Source: Rotaria socialis (lineage: Eukaryota > Rotifera > Eurotatoria > Philodinida > Philodinidae). From it: a stretch of DNA of 64,000 nucleotides. The notes beneath the pieces were generated by a model. It saw only the letters and a list, made by a program, of their open reading frames with translations. It did no database searches and had not been told where the DNA came from. This document shows positions 47,901-60,200 of the stretch, in pieces. How positions within the stretch are numbered: the first letter of the stretch is position 1; each line of letters starts with the position of its first letter. The stretch covers positions 1 through 64,000 of the forward strand of contig CAJNYU010003695.1 of the NCBI GenBank assembly GCA_905331475.1, given 5' to 3'. The position numbers and the translations under genes were made by a program.

Positions 47901-50322
47901 ATTGTTAACATGTCAGCACAGCGAAACGTGAATCCTTTCATAGTGCCACGACAATCTTCAAATGTATTCATTTCGTCGAGTGCACCGTAGCAATCAGCAA
48001 CACCATCGCCAACGCGAGTAAGATTAACACATGGACGATTTTTCAGTATATCGATTGGATCGGCTACATTCTTTAATAGGCACGGAAATTCACGTTGAAA
48101 ATCACAAAATTCACCGAACGGTTGCTGATAATCGTATAATTTGTGGCATTGGTTGATTTTAGCGGAGAGATTAGTAAGATGAAGATTGTGCTTCGACACG
48201 TTGTCGCCGATGAAAAGAAAAATACCTTGCTCGTCCGACCCATCGGAACAATCCATTTCTCCATCACAAACATGGTCCATAGAAATACACTGGCCGGTTT
48301 TACATTGAAAATCAGTAGTTGAACAAATCCACTGTTGACAATACTTTGTGAATTCGTCTATTTTCGATGATAAATCCCAAAAGGAATTACACAAATGATG
48401 AAACGGAATTTGGGCGGTTGGTGTACTTTGATTGTGTGAAGTCGATAGTGAATCACTCGTGTTCATTAGCGATGATTTACTGATATACTGTCGAAGTATC
48501 TGACAGCCTGAATCATTCGATCGCTTACAATAAATTTCTGCTATCGGAAAATTCGAACCATTAATATATTCATCGAAACCATTAACACAATCTCGTTCTC
48601 CATTTCCCAATCGCCAAACAGGTAAACAGCGTGAAAAATTATTCGATGAACATTGAAAACGATGCTTTCTGACGTTGACATCGCATCCGTATCCGATCAC
48701 TTTTTCGTCTCCTACATCGATACAATTAGCAGCCTGATCCAATAAGCGATACGTGGATATGCATTCTCTTGAAATAGAACATACATCGGCTATCGCATAT
48801 GGAAGGCCATTGAATGTGCGTGAGCCATTCCAGCAATGCTTATCGTATTGTATGATCGATGTATTATCGGAACCCGTTTTCGATTTGCAAGCGAAATAAT
48901 CTGCTGTTCGAAATAATTGTTTGTAAAATTGGGTATGATTTGACATCGAATGGCAAACGCGATAGCCTCGACATTTTATACATCCATTCATAATAGCCGA
49001 ATCTGGCGCTATGTTACGCCAGTCCCGATCGATTTTATACTGATAATAAAGATGCGGCGCATATAATGCCCCCGTTGGATATAAAACAAAATTTTGATCA
49101 CAGATCTCTCTCATCAACGTAGAGCAGTTCTTCTGATTACAGGGACAATCACGTTCAAAGCCTCGTGATAATGCGCATTTAGCTAAATACGTACATTTCT
49201 CCGTTCGAGTCAGGTTTGGGTGATTCAAATCATTCGGATCATCATAATTTGGAAACGGATAACACATTCCATTTTCCATTGTCCATAGTTGTTTTGCAGT
49301 AGTGATTTCGCAAAGATAGTTTCGTTCACGCATGTTCAAACAACTCCAATCTGTTGAAGTACTATAATCCCATAAGTATGCCAACATCACACAATGTCCA
49401 TCGCCACAAGATGTAGTATACGGATAGCAGATGCGTTCATCGCACAGAAATGTATCGAATTTCACCGCACATTCCATTCCTCTAGTGAACTTTCTTTCAT
49501 CACTCATATCCATACAATCAAACTCACCTAAACAACGAACATCAATTAGATTCATCGCGATCTACTTAGCGAGTATTTTTTTCAGTCTCATCCACTCCGT
49601 CCTCCGTAACCGTTCTTACCATCGAGCCAGTATTGTTCAGGAATACACATACCATTATCACATCTGTATTCATCCAATTCACATTCGTTGAATTCCAAAA
49701 GATCACACCCTTCTTCATCTTTCCCATCCAAACAATTTTGCTTACCATCGCATACATTTCGCCATTCCAAACACATTAAACCAGAATTGCAGATCAATGT
49801 TTCATAACACACTATATTGCCGAAGACTTGAAGCCAATCTTCATTACCTTTTCTCTGATTGTATTGCATTCGAATAGACGACGAAAACCATGGATTGTCA
49901 TCACTGTTGACTAGCTGATATTCACAGTATTTTCCGAATGTTCCCAATCTAGTACAATTACAAGCGAACTGCTCCAACGTGTTGTCTTCAATATTTAGAC
50001 CCGATTCATTTGCATAGAAGATATCAGCATAGTTATCAGCTGTTTCAATACTCGAACTCCATTGCAATACGGTGTTGGGATCAATGCCAAGCTCGAGAAT
50101 TTCACGGAAACTCCAACATTTCCCTTCGTTATGGCAACCATGGAATTGTCGTTGAAGTGTTTTGGGTGATCTGGCCCGTTTACAATATTTAATGAGAGGC
50201 GCACCAGGATCTCGATTATATATACAATCGTAATTCTGGACATGATCACTATTTTCTGTATTGAAGAGAAGAACAATGCTACTCACACATTTCAACACGA
50301 TTAGAAAAACTATGGGTATCAT
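44937..50322 (-). CDS. LDLR/EGF-repeat seven-helix receptor (1738 aa, 3 exons)
   Basis: Exons 50322-49620, 49527-46255 and 46177-44937 join in phase (donors GTAAGA and GTAAAT; acceptors TTGTTTAG and CTTTCAG). There is a signal peptide (residues 1-22), then a huge Cys-rich ectodomain. This has EGF modules (FACNCTRLGTFGKYCE; CLCPPSYYGDRCE; CSCKQGYYGKHC; CVCQDPFYGARCE; CLCPKCHYGRVCE) and several LDL-receptor class A modules (CDGKQNCLDGKDEEGC; WLDG-EFDCMDMSDE across intron 1; CDGEMDCSDGSDE; CDGSLDCPYGEDEFWC). The last about 300 residues hold seven hydrophobic helices of rhodopsin-like layout with a short C-tail. It is a surface receptor, probably G-protein coupled; ligand unknown. The family is expanded in bdelloids, and a dead paralogue lies at 54.7 kb on the other strand. 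Confidence 0.9.
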
Positions 50323-50955
50323 TTCTCAAGAAGACAACCTTTCTCATTGATTCAGCACAAAATGAGAAACATCTATTGCTCGTATGTTGTCAGATTTGTC
50401 ATTGTTGAAGTGACAACACACTTATTATATTGACCTATAACAAAATTTTCTTTCATGATATCTGAGAAAAGATAATCAAATCAATTGATTTTGTTGTCAG
50501 TGAATGTTGACATGTATTAACAATGGTGACGTTTTTATTGCGATATCGAGATTTTTAATTGGATATGTCACTTTTGAAAAAAAATGTGACTGGAACGTTA
50601 TCCATTGACAATGTCGTAGTTCTCTTCAAAATAGACTTTCTAGGGTAAAATCGGCCGATAAGGTCTATTAACATCGAACGACCATATACATGTGAAGAAC
50701 AAAGAAAAGAAACTTAGTTTGACAAATGTAAATTGTAAGTTTCATCATGCATATCGATAAGCGGTTTAGTCTTACGTATGTTACGTCAACTCGCGGGATC
50801 ACTTCATTTTGTGTATCATACTCCTCTACTCGGGTTCGTTGTGTATAACAATTCCAATGAAAACATTTCTTGAATCAAATTTATTTCGAAAAATTCATTA
50901 GTTTTGAAATTCTTATCAAAATCTATGTTGTTGATCAAAAACATCCAAAAGTAAC
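50323..50955. other. Upstream region of the receptor gene
   Basis: About 630 bp between the kinase 3' end and the receptor start, both on the - strand. AT-rich, no gene. It must contain the receptor promoter. Confidence 0.45.
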
Positions 50956-50961
50956 CGATGC

Positions 50962-53444
50962 TTAATCATCTTTGTATAGCATGGTCGGCTCACATTCAAT
51001 CGTTTCACAATCCAATTTATCGATTGATTCTAAGATTTGATAAATTTCATCTGAGCCGGATGGAAATTGTTGCACTGGTAGTTTGAGTTTTGAGCATACT
51101 TCACTGCAAATGTGGGTGCGGAAAAAACTGCCCATACCTTTTACGCCAAGGTTAGTACGCGTATGTTTAAATCGTAATATATTATCACAATGTATTGCAG
51201 GATCAGTAAGTAAATAAGCACCTTCGCTTCTTGCACCTTGCAGATCTACTACCATAAGACGACCAGCTGTGATGTTATGTGTCCAATGAGAGAATGCTTG
51301 TAGTATTGTTGAATATTCAGCTACGGACACTCCGCCACTATTATTGCTCCATTTTTGCCAGGCCTGGTGGAAGCGTCGCTCCACTTGGTAGATTTTTGTT
51401 GTGTCGTTCTTTTGTTGGACAATATCAGCATCTGCGTATATAATATATGTTGGCGTCCGAAATGTTGTGGTCAGTTCAGTATTGAATTTGCCTGCTAGAA
51501 ATTGTGCAATAACCTGAATTTCACGATGTTCTTGGTAAACTTGTAAGCTGTTACCTCTTGGATCACTACTGATGAATTCTTTAAAGACAACGTCTACTAG
51601 GTCACATCCATCACTTGAAAACTGACCATAAAAAGCGAATCGAAGTGAACCTTTCGTAAATGGATGGGGTGCTATCTTTATTTGACCACTACCTTTGCCA
51701 ACAAATAAAGGTTGAAATATATCGTTCATTGTATTAGGATACATAATTTCAATAGTATGAACTGTGTGCGCTTCGAAATCATCCCAATAGGGTTCTTCAT
51801 TCAACATTATATAGGGTTTTATTGTCTTATCTGATGTACGAAACGAAGACATTGTCGACTCAATGCCACTCAAAATACAAGAGCTTGTTGTTATACAAAT
51901 ATTTTTCATCAAAGCCGCTGGATCTTTAACGTGCATCTCTGATATTGTTCCATAGATGAAAGCGAACTCGTCAAACATCATCTTCGTAGATTCATTCAGT
52001 TGAATTGTACAATAAGTTATTTTCAATCGTTTAATATCTAATAGTAGCTTTGAAAGTTCTCTATTCTTTGGATCGCCCTTTGCATATTTGTCAGCATCTG
52101 GACCTTGAAGTTTATGATAAGATTTTCCGTGACAAGGCGCATCACATATGTGAATTATTATATGATTTGGATTGGACCAAGAGAGTTGAGGAATAATCTC
52201 TAGTGCACCTAATCAAAAATTTTAAAAAATCCATTATCAAAATTTTTAAATGTTTATAAATTGTGAATGTGCGGGATGTGCGTGTGCATGTTTGGGACTA
52301 GCCGAAATTAAAATTTTCATCTGTTCTTAAAAAATGCAGGTGGAAAAAGCAAGGTTTTCATTCAACCTAGAGGAGACCAACATTGTAATTTCCGTTATGG
52401 ATATTAAAAATAGTCCTAAATTTTGATCCTGTATTATATACTGAAGTATTTAATTTCAATTTTATTATGCGTCTAGAAGTTTTTGAGAGAGTGAAACGCC
52501 AGAAAGGAAATTTTCTGCTGCTTTTTAAATCCTAGCAGATATATCGATATACTTATGATTTGCTAATTTTGATTTTTTAATAGGGAACTTGAAACTGAAA
52601 TAATTAACTAAAGGTTTAAATAATCCGACATAGGATGCTGAAATATCTGTTGTAAAATGAGAAGTGTGAAGTGCTCGCTTTTCTGTATCAATAGTCGAAA
52701 CACCCAATGTTAATAATGTGCCGTAAAACAAAATGCAAGCTCACTGAAAACATCTTCACATGTATCATCACCACCGGTTGCGTTCACTTGATCTAGATAC
52801 ATTTTGAATATGTTCACATCATCAGTGAAATCGAGTTTCTCAATATTTTCATCAATATCGCGGTAACCAACGAACGCGAGATGAGGTTTTGTAGCATGTA
52901 ATTTAATTATAGTGTCAGTAAGTTGACGAATTTGTGTTTTTGTTGCATCGATGTATGCTGACATGCTGCCCGTGCAGTCTACTAAGAAACAGACGTCAAT
53001 AGCCGACTGAGCTTTAGTTAATTTGAGTACTTCATCAATTTCATATTTCCGTTGATTCACTTCATATTCACGTTCTTTTTTCATGTCTTCTTTTACTATA
53101 GCCATACCCTCTTCTGTTCGCATAAGAGATGACCACCTCTTGATGCGTGGCAAACTTTTCATGTTTTCTTCAAGTTCATTCTGTATATATTTGTTATTCG
53201 GATCTTTACGCAGCTGTGACAGATTATATTTACAGCCCAAAGATAATTCTTGAAATTGAGCATCATGTTTATCAATATTAATATCGCCATTGGAAATTGA
53301 TGATCCGACATCCTACTGAATATTTTCTAATGAAGCACGGGCTGAATATTTCCTGAGACGAATCGAATCAACAGTGACTTTGATCGAGCCTTTTCTCAAT
53401 TCAACTGCATCCATTTCTAATAAATTCATCATTGGTTCACCCAT
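50962..53444 (-). pseudogene. Von Willebrand A domain-alpha-kinase gene with a nonsense codon
   Basis: Exons 53444-52745 and 52208-50962 (intron GTGAGC...TGATTAG, 536 bp) total 649 codons in one phase. A TAG at 53313-53315 falls at codon 44. Coding-style sequence continues across it, so it looks like a true nonsense mutation. The N-terminal coiled region (IKRWSSLMRTEEG, KEREYEVNQRKYE) leads into a VWA domain with metal-site motif FLVDCTGSM, then VGYRDI and HICDAPCHG. The C-terminal half is an alpha-kinase (MHCK/eEF2K type): LRFAFYGQ, VVFKEF with the probable ATP lysine, MVVDLQG, LLTDPAIHC and the zinc-site segment GMGSFFRTHICSEVC. An intact relative resembles Dictyostelium VwkA, a Ser/Thr kinase. 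A downstream in-frame ATG could still give a shortened kinase, so death is not certain. Confidence 0.8.
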
Positions 53445-53449
53445 TGATA

Positions 53450-54690
53450 GTGAAGTGTGACGAACGACTTTTCGCTTTTCAAGAAAAAACGGATTGTAAT
53501 TTATAGTTTTTTAGATTTTAATATTTTATATCCTCTCACACAGTGAGGAAAAAAACAAAACATCATCATTTTGTTGGTATTTTTATGTTTTTTAAATTAT
53601 TCATTGAAAAAACAGCGGCGAAGCATTGGCTTGACGTATACTTTCGCATTCTGTTACCTTTTTGGTATATTTTAAGCCTGTCAGAATCATGTTTTAGCTT
53701 CTTTTTGTAAATATAGTTATCAACATTCATATTGAATTTTGTATGAAAATATATGATAAAACTTTTGATTATCAAGGCAACGAAAAATATGTCATATCAC
53801 AATGCAAGATAAAACTTATCAATGGAAAAAACCAGCAAGTACTTTAAATTTTGTAATCATTTGAAATAAAGTATCAAAAACTACAGATGGTGCTTTTCAA
53901 AGGGATTGAATCAAAATTCAAAACAAGCAGATTTGAAAACGAGAAAAAAGCCCTGCTATACGCAAATATCCTCATTCATACTCATCTATGAAGCAATGTT
54001 TCAGATTTTGCGTAGAAATAAATTTTCATTGCGAACATCAGAACCGACCTTGCATAAACGAATTACATCTTCCTATGTAATTGTAGCCAAAACAATAAAT
54101 AATTGAAGTTAATTCATTAATCGGAAAAATATTGTACGCTGCTAAATGCTTTTTTCTGAATTTTTACGAAATTATCAGAAGAATGGAGGTTGCGAGTGTT
54201 AATGTGTGTTCGTTATCTACAATTATTCATACCAACATCTTTTATTGAAAAACAATGTATTTAATCACCATCGAATGAACAATCCACTACCAGCTTGACT
54301 ATAGGTTCTTTCCAAAATTTCGTATATAATTTGATAGACCTTAATAACGACTCATACACTGTTCTTCAAACCAATCAATTGCAGCGAGAAACGATGCTAG
54401 AAGGCTGCAAGGCATCCCCTAGTTTGACAGTCTGACCCTACGCTGCATTTTTGGTACTAAAGAAAAAGTCAAACTTCCGCATCTCAGGTTGTTGATACAG
54501 CTATCCGTATTTTTGCCGAAAAGTTGCGAAATACGGTATTTTATGCGCTGTATTGAGTCTTAAAAGGTTCGGAATGTGGCGTAATCTCGGGCGCAGAAAT
54601 ACTATACTGTATACGATGTCGTATTATTAATATGGATGGCCGTAATATCACTCAAATACAGTCAATCTTATCTATCTCAAAAGTTGGACA
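53450..54690. other. Intergenic, nothing recognised
   Basis: AT-rich 1.2 kb without convincing ORF or repeat. If the kinase gene is live, its promoter lies here. Confidence 0.45.
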
Positions 54691-54696
54691 CTACCA

Positions 54697-56720
54697 GTGA
54701 AGTTTCTTTTCATGTCTGACAATCATGTTAGCGCTGAATTAGTAATTCCAGCACAAAGCAAAGGGCATAGATCACGTCATGCAAGATACGATGAGCAACC
54801 AAACATGCTTCCTAGTGATCAAGGCAAATGCAACTGTTCAAAAGATTCTCTTTGTGTTGGCATTGTAAACAACCGATCGATTTGTCTTTGTCCTTTAGCG
54901 AAGACGTCACCGCGATGTTGTCGTGACTCAATTTGTCACAAAACTATGTGTATGAACGGAGGTCTTTGTGTACCATACGATGACAGAATCTCTTTTACAA
55001 ATTTCATGTGTATCTGTCAAGATGGTTTTTCTGGTGAGAAATGTGAACATAAAGATTTTCAAATTGAAATTTCTTTTTCGGGCGTGTCTACTTCCCAAGC
55101 TATTTTATTACGGTTCGTAAATTTGAGTTCTCTAGTATGAATCCAATGCGAATACGAGTGACTACACTCCAGAAGATAAGATTCGGCCAAGACATCGCCA
55201 CGTTTAACATTTCATCTTGCCTTTTCTCAAATTGAACGTCAATTCTGCCTAAGTGTCCTTCAATATAATTATACACCTTCAATGGTGATTACGACAGAAA
55301 TTACTCGATCTCAATATTGTCCGCGTGTTCTAGACTTGCTCAATCGATCACTTGTTGATTATCCGATTCTTCGTCGAGTGAAATATTATCACCTTCTTCT
55401 CATGCAATATTCGAATCTTGTTTGTTTTCACGACAATGAAACATTCATCTGCCTTTGTACAGAAGAAAGACAAGACAACTGTTTTCATTTCGATTTCAAC
55501 ATGACTTAGGATTGTGCATGTGCAAACAAGTATCAAAGTAGAGCTCAAACCTTTCCAAACAATCCAACATGTCCAACAAAGACTATGTTGCTTGTGGGTT
55601 TGATATCTGGAAGTTTATCGATTTTAATTTTTCAATCAAAAGTCTGTCAAAAAGATGGTTGTGGTATTCATCTTATTGTATCATCGATAGGATCTCTTCT
55701 AACTGTAATTGGTTTGAATTTCACATTATGGTTTCTTATTCTTTCACAAATGTCAATAGTTACTTGTCGATATTTTCTCTTTGTTAGCTGCATTTCAACT
55801 GAATTTATTCTTCGATTTTTACTAGTCATTCTGATTGGTCTCATGCCTGTGTCGTTATTGAACGACTTGCTACTGTTATTCTCGATGTCAAATTTAACCT
55901 ATGGAAGAGCAAAACGATGGCATAATTGTTGATTTGCATCAGAACTGAGCGAAATACTCGAAGTACTCGTACTCGAGTGCCATTTTGATCGTACTCGTAC
56001 TCGAGGGTTAAGTACTCGAAGTCCTACATCAACATTAATTATATCGAAATGATGCTTGATAAAATCATAATGCAGAATTTTTCAAGAAAGAACAGTTGAT
56101 TTCTTTCTTTCCTTTTATATTTATATATATATTGTCTTCTGAATGAATCTATCATGTACTCGTACTCGAAAAAGCCCGTACGTACCCAGCTCTGAGTTGC
56201 ATAGTTCCTCTATTTATATGTGCTTTTCTTATACACGATCCTATTCATCGTCGTCTGGTTGACGATAAAGAGGAAAATCGAACATGGTGTTTGATTCGGC
56301 TAACATCAACCGTTGAAAGTTCTCATTTGTTTATTGACATTTTTCATTTCATGGCTCCATTTGTACTTAAATTTACCTCAACTGTTGGTGTCATTCTTTC
56401 TATTGCAAAGAAACGTACTGCAGTCAAGAAACAAAACGCATGTATCGATAATGTTATGGAACCATTTTATAAACATAAAAATCTGATAATTAGTTCGAGT
56501 TGGTTAGCTATCTTAAGTTTACCTCGACTACTCTTCTCTTTTTCACCTGGATATATATGAAATCAGTAAGAAAACCAACATTGTTCGTGGTTGAATACTT
56601 TATTTCATTCTACTCACGTTTTTTTATTTTCGTCTCAACTTCAGAAACATACAGACAAGATTTCAAAACAGTAACTAAAAAGAAATACAATTCATTTCGA
56701 CTTCTTTGCAAGCGATATTA
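54697..56720 (+). pseudogene. Dead paralogue of the EGF seven-helix receptor
   Basis: It begins inside the ectodomain: EGF module CMNGGLCVPYDD...FMCICQDGFSGEKCE, then a frameshift near 55130, a stop near 55233, YCPRVLDLLNRSL, a second Cys-rich piece, a TAG at 55507, and the first membrane helices (LLVGLISGSLSILIF; FTLWFLILSQM). A hAT-like MITE at 55940-56194 splits the helices. After it come LFIDIFHFMAPFVLKF and AILSLPRLLFSFSPG, then frameshifts before ETYRQDFKTVTKKK. The order matches the intact receptor at 44.9-50.3 kb, but most of the ectodomain and the signal peptide are absent. Confidence 0.85.
55940..56194. mobile_element. hAT-like MITE with ACTCGT-repeat ends
   Basis: Ends CAGAACTGAGCGAAATACTC and GTACGTACCCAGCTCTG are imperfect inverted repeats, with 8-bp flanks ATTTGCAT (55932-55939) and AGTTGCAT (56195-56202) differing at one base. 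Both subterminal regions are tandem CGTACTCGAGT-type units. There is no ORF. It is inserted in the transmembrane part of the receptor pseudogene. Confidence 0.8.
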
Positions 56721-56721
56721 A

Positions 56722-57281
56722 CGGAGCTCTTATTGATTGGTCTCACTGTTCATTTCTGTACCGTTAGCGAAAAAATTGAAATTTCTATTGGCATCAAGGA
56801 AGAAAATAGTGGCAATGCGATTTGAGAAAAGCAGATTTCTTCAGCCTCATTCAGTCTGAATTGAAATATACGCATATTCATGATTGGAGCGCATCAGTAA
56901 ATCAATTATATTGTAAGCAGTTAACTAAAAATCATAAGAATCAGCTATGAGTGTCAAAGGTGTTTGCAATGCGAGAAATAAAACTATATTTAAAGTTGAA
57001 TTTTTCTTTAAATACTTCGACTAAGCGTATCGAGTTCAACGTGTGACGACGTTGATCGAACAGATTGAATACGTTTACGCATGTTAACAACACATAATAG
57101 AAAAGAATCGAGGCACACGTGGAGGAAACGACGGAAATGCAAACTTAGAGTAGAAAGAAGTGCAATCGGTTGTAAATATAATTCTTTAAGCAAAGAAAAT
57201 ACTTACATCGTCATAAATGTTAGTATAAATCCTTTTCTGTTCACGTTTTCATGCTTTCAAAAAAATAGAAAAATTTAAAAG
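56722..57281. other. Upstream region of the channel gene
   Basis: About 560 bp with no gene. A further 5' exon of the channel (for instance a PAS-containing one) could not be found here. Confidence 0.4.
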
Positions 57282-60200
57282 ATGCGAGCAACTGTTGGTA
57301 CTCAAGAATCAAGTATGACTCAATTGTCCGATACTATTAATAAACGATCGTCATTTCATGCTGCGGTATGTTAAAATGATCAAGAAATCTATTTGTATTC
57401 TAAACATTCCCATAGGTTCTACGTACGCAAAAATTAGTGCGTGTTATTAAAACGATGAATAGTGTTGGTGAAATAACAAGAGAAGATCTGATTGGTTCAA
57501 ATAAAAAGGATATGAGTCAACAGCAACAACTTTGGGAAATCCCAGTGGATAAAGTAAGTCATTTACATGCCGATGTTATTCTCTATGTAAGATAAATATA
57601 TCGCTAATCATGAATGAATTAAGTTCACTTTAGTCGTGACAAGGCGGAAATAATCAAATGAGCTGCCATTACAAGAACTCTCTATCAATGAGAAAAGGCA
57701 AAATAATACTCTTGATCAAATGCGTATATATATATATATATAATATCTTGTGATAGTATAGAAGTCATCTATTTCTCGATGCTTTGAACCAATTAATAAG
57801 GTTTAGACTTCTGTCGATTTCTTTCTTGAAAGAAAAATAAGCGCCATAGACAGAGAGATAGAACAAACGAATGAGCTGGTTAGAATATAAAACAAACAGA
57901 ACGAACCATCGTTTCAATGCGACGAGTATCGCGACTTTCATCATTTGCTTCAGCTGAGAGCCGACTTCATTTTAGAATCGACCGAGATCATACTTCCGTA
58001 ATTGAATTTCTAATTATTTATTTAAAATTAAAAAAAATTATATATTTTTAGACAACATCCAATCAAACTAGTGAAACATCAAGTGTAACATCCGGATTAG
58101 ATTCACGTGGAAATACAACAGGAATAACAGCTAGTTCACGTCGGCTTGGTCAAAGGTTTATTATTCTTCATTATTCACCATTTAAAGCGGTGTATGTATT
58201 AGTTCCGATGGTTCTTTTTTATGTTTTGTATAACTAATTATTCTATTATTCTTAGATGGGATTGGGTTATTATTTTACTTGTTTTATATACTGGAATCAT
58301 TACACCGTATACAATATCGTTTCTATCTGATGAAGATCAAAAACGAACACATCTAAATGAACTACCGGCAACGCGACAATTCAATGGCGAACGAACCAGC
58401 GTTCACGTATTAGTTATAACTGATGTACTTGTTGATATGATGTTTGTATTTGATATTCTGATAAGTTTTCGGTAAAAACTAGGATTCCTATGATCCTTTT
58501 AAATGCCTATTCTGTGAATAATCTCTATTTAGAACGACATTTGTTTTAAAGGAAACAAATGAAGTTATCACAAGTCCAATATTAATTGCTAAGCATTTTG
58601 TTATGGATTCTTGGAAACGTTTTGCTGTCGATATACTTGGTGCTCTGCCCTGGGATATTCTTTTCTATGGAAATGGAAGTCATTCGGTATGTGTCAAACG
58701 AACACTTGAATTTGAAGTAAAACCATTGTTTGTTTTCTTCCTCTACTGCAGAGTATGCGTCTAGCTAATTGTTTTAAATTAGCACGACTATTACGACTTG
58801 TTGCATTTGTTCAAAATTTTCAAAAAACCGAATATCGATCGGCTGTCTTATTTTTTCTGATGCTTCTTTTTGCTATTGCTGCACATTGGCTTGCTTGTAT
58901 ATTCCATTTTATTGCTATTCTCGAACGACCCAACTTGCATGTTAAATATTCATGGCTCGATCATCTTGCTGACAAATATAAAATGCCTTATCGTACGTGA
59001 ATTTTTCCAAAGAAAATCAAATTAGTACAATTAAATTATTTTAGTTATAAATGATACATTAAGTGGACCGGATTTAAAATCAAAATATTTAACTGCACTT
59101 TTCTTTGCTATGACATCACTGACGTCAGTTGGCTTTGGAAATGTTGCAGCGGTACAATATAGGAATCTTTGTTTTTTTTTCTATTTTTAACATTATGTTT
59201 GTAATAGAATACAAATGGTGAAAAACTTTTTTCTATTCTATCCATGCTAGCTGGATGTAAGTAGACAGCGAGAAAAAGTTTCCAAGTCAATGTATTTTTA
59301 TTTACTAGCATTCTTAAGTGCATCGATTCTCGGAAGTGTAACAACGATTATTATTAAATTATATCAAGGGGCTGAAGAATTAAAAGAAATGAAACAAAGT
59401 ATTGATGATTTCATCAAACATCATCGTATTAGTAAAGTACTTGCGAAACGAATGCAAGAGTCATTTGAACACGAATGGAAAAATACCAAAGGTATCGATA
59501 TGAATAGTATACTGAAAACATTTCCTGAATGTATTCAAGCTGATATATGTCTTCATCTTAATCGAGAATTGTTAAATACGTGTCCAGTGTTTGAACATGC
59601 AACTGAAGGTAGCCAATGAAAAAGAAATCGTTTTTTATTGATAAAAAAAAAGAATTTTGTTTTGTTTGAAGTTGCTCTTCGAACATTAGCTATTCTTTTC
59701 AAATCAACTCATGTTCCACCCGGCGATACACTTATTCACCAAGGTAAGCTATAGAGTCCGTATGCACAAATATTATTGAGTTGAACTATGTTTCTGTGAA
59801 TGTTGTCATTCAAACACACATGAGCCTAGTTTTTTCTCTCTCTCCTCATCTAGCCACAAGCTAGAAAACACATCAATGACATGTCAATTCGAATATGCGA
59901 TGACATGTGTTTGTCAACTAAAAGATTCTTAATTTAAATAAAGCATTTTTCTTATTATAATAATATACGAAGTGAACGCGCAATGATGCTAATCGTATGT
60001 CAGAATTTCTCCCGAGTGTTCGCACGATGCGAATTTAATAAACTTCTAAAGGTGAGATCTCGCAACGGAAAACAAGGACATGAATTTTTGATAGTTTACT
60101 AATGTGTTCGTAAATTCAGGTGACATTCTCAATTCAATTTATATTATTCGTGGCGGACAAATGGAAGTATTACAAAATAATGAATTACAAGCGATACTGG

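Noticed and set aside
46205-49555. Receptor ectodomain as a separate gene starting at 49555
   Set aside because: That ATG lies in intron 1; splicing 49620 to 49527 restores an LDLR class A module across the junction.
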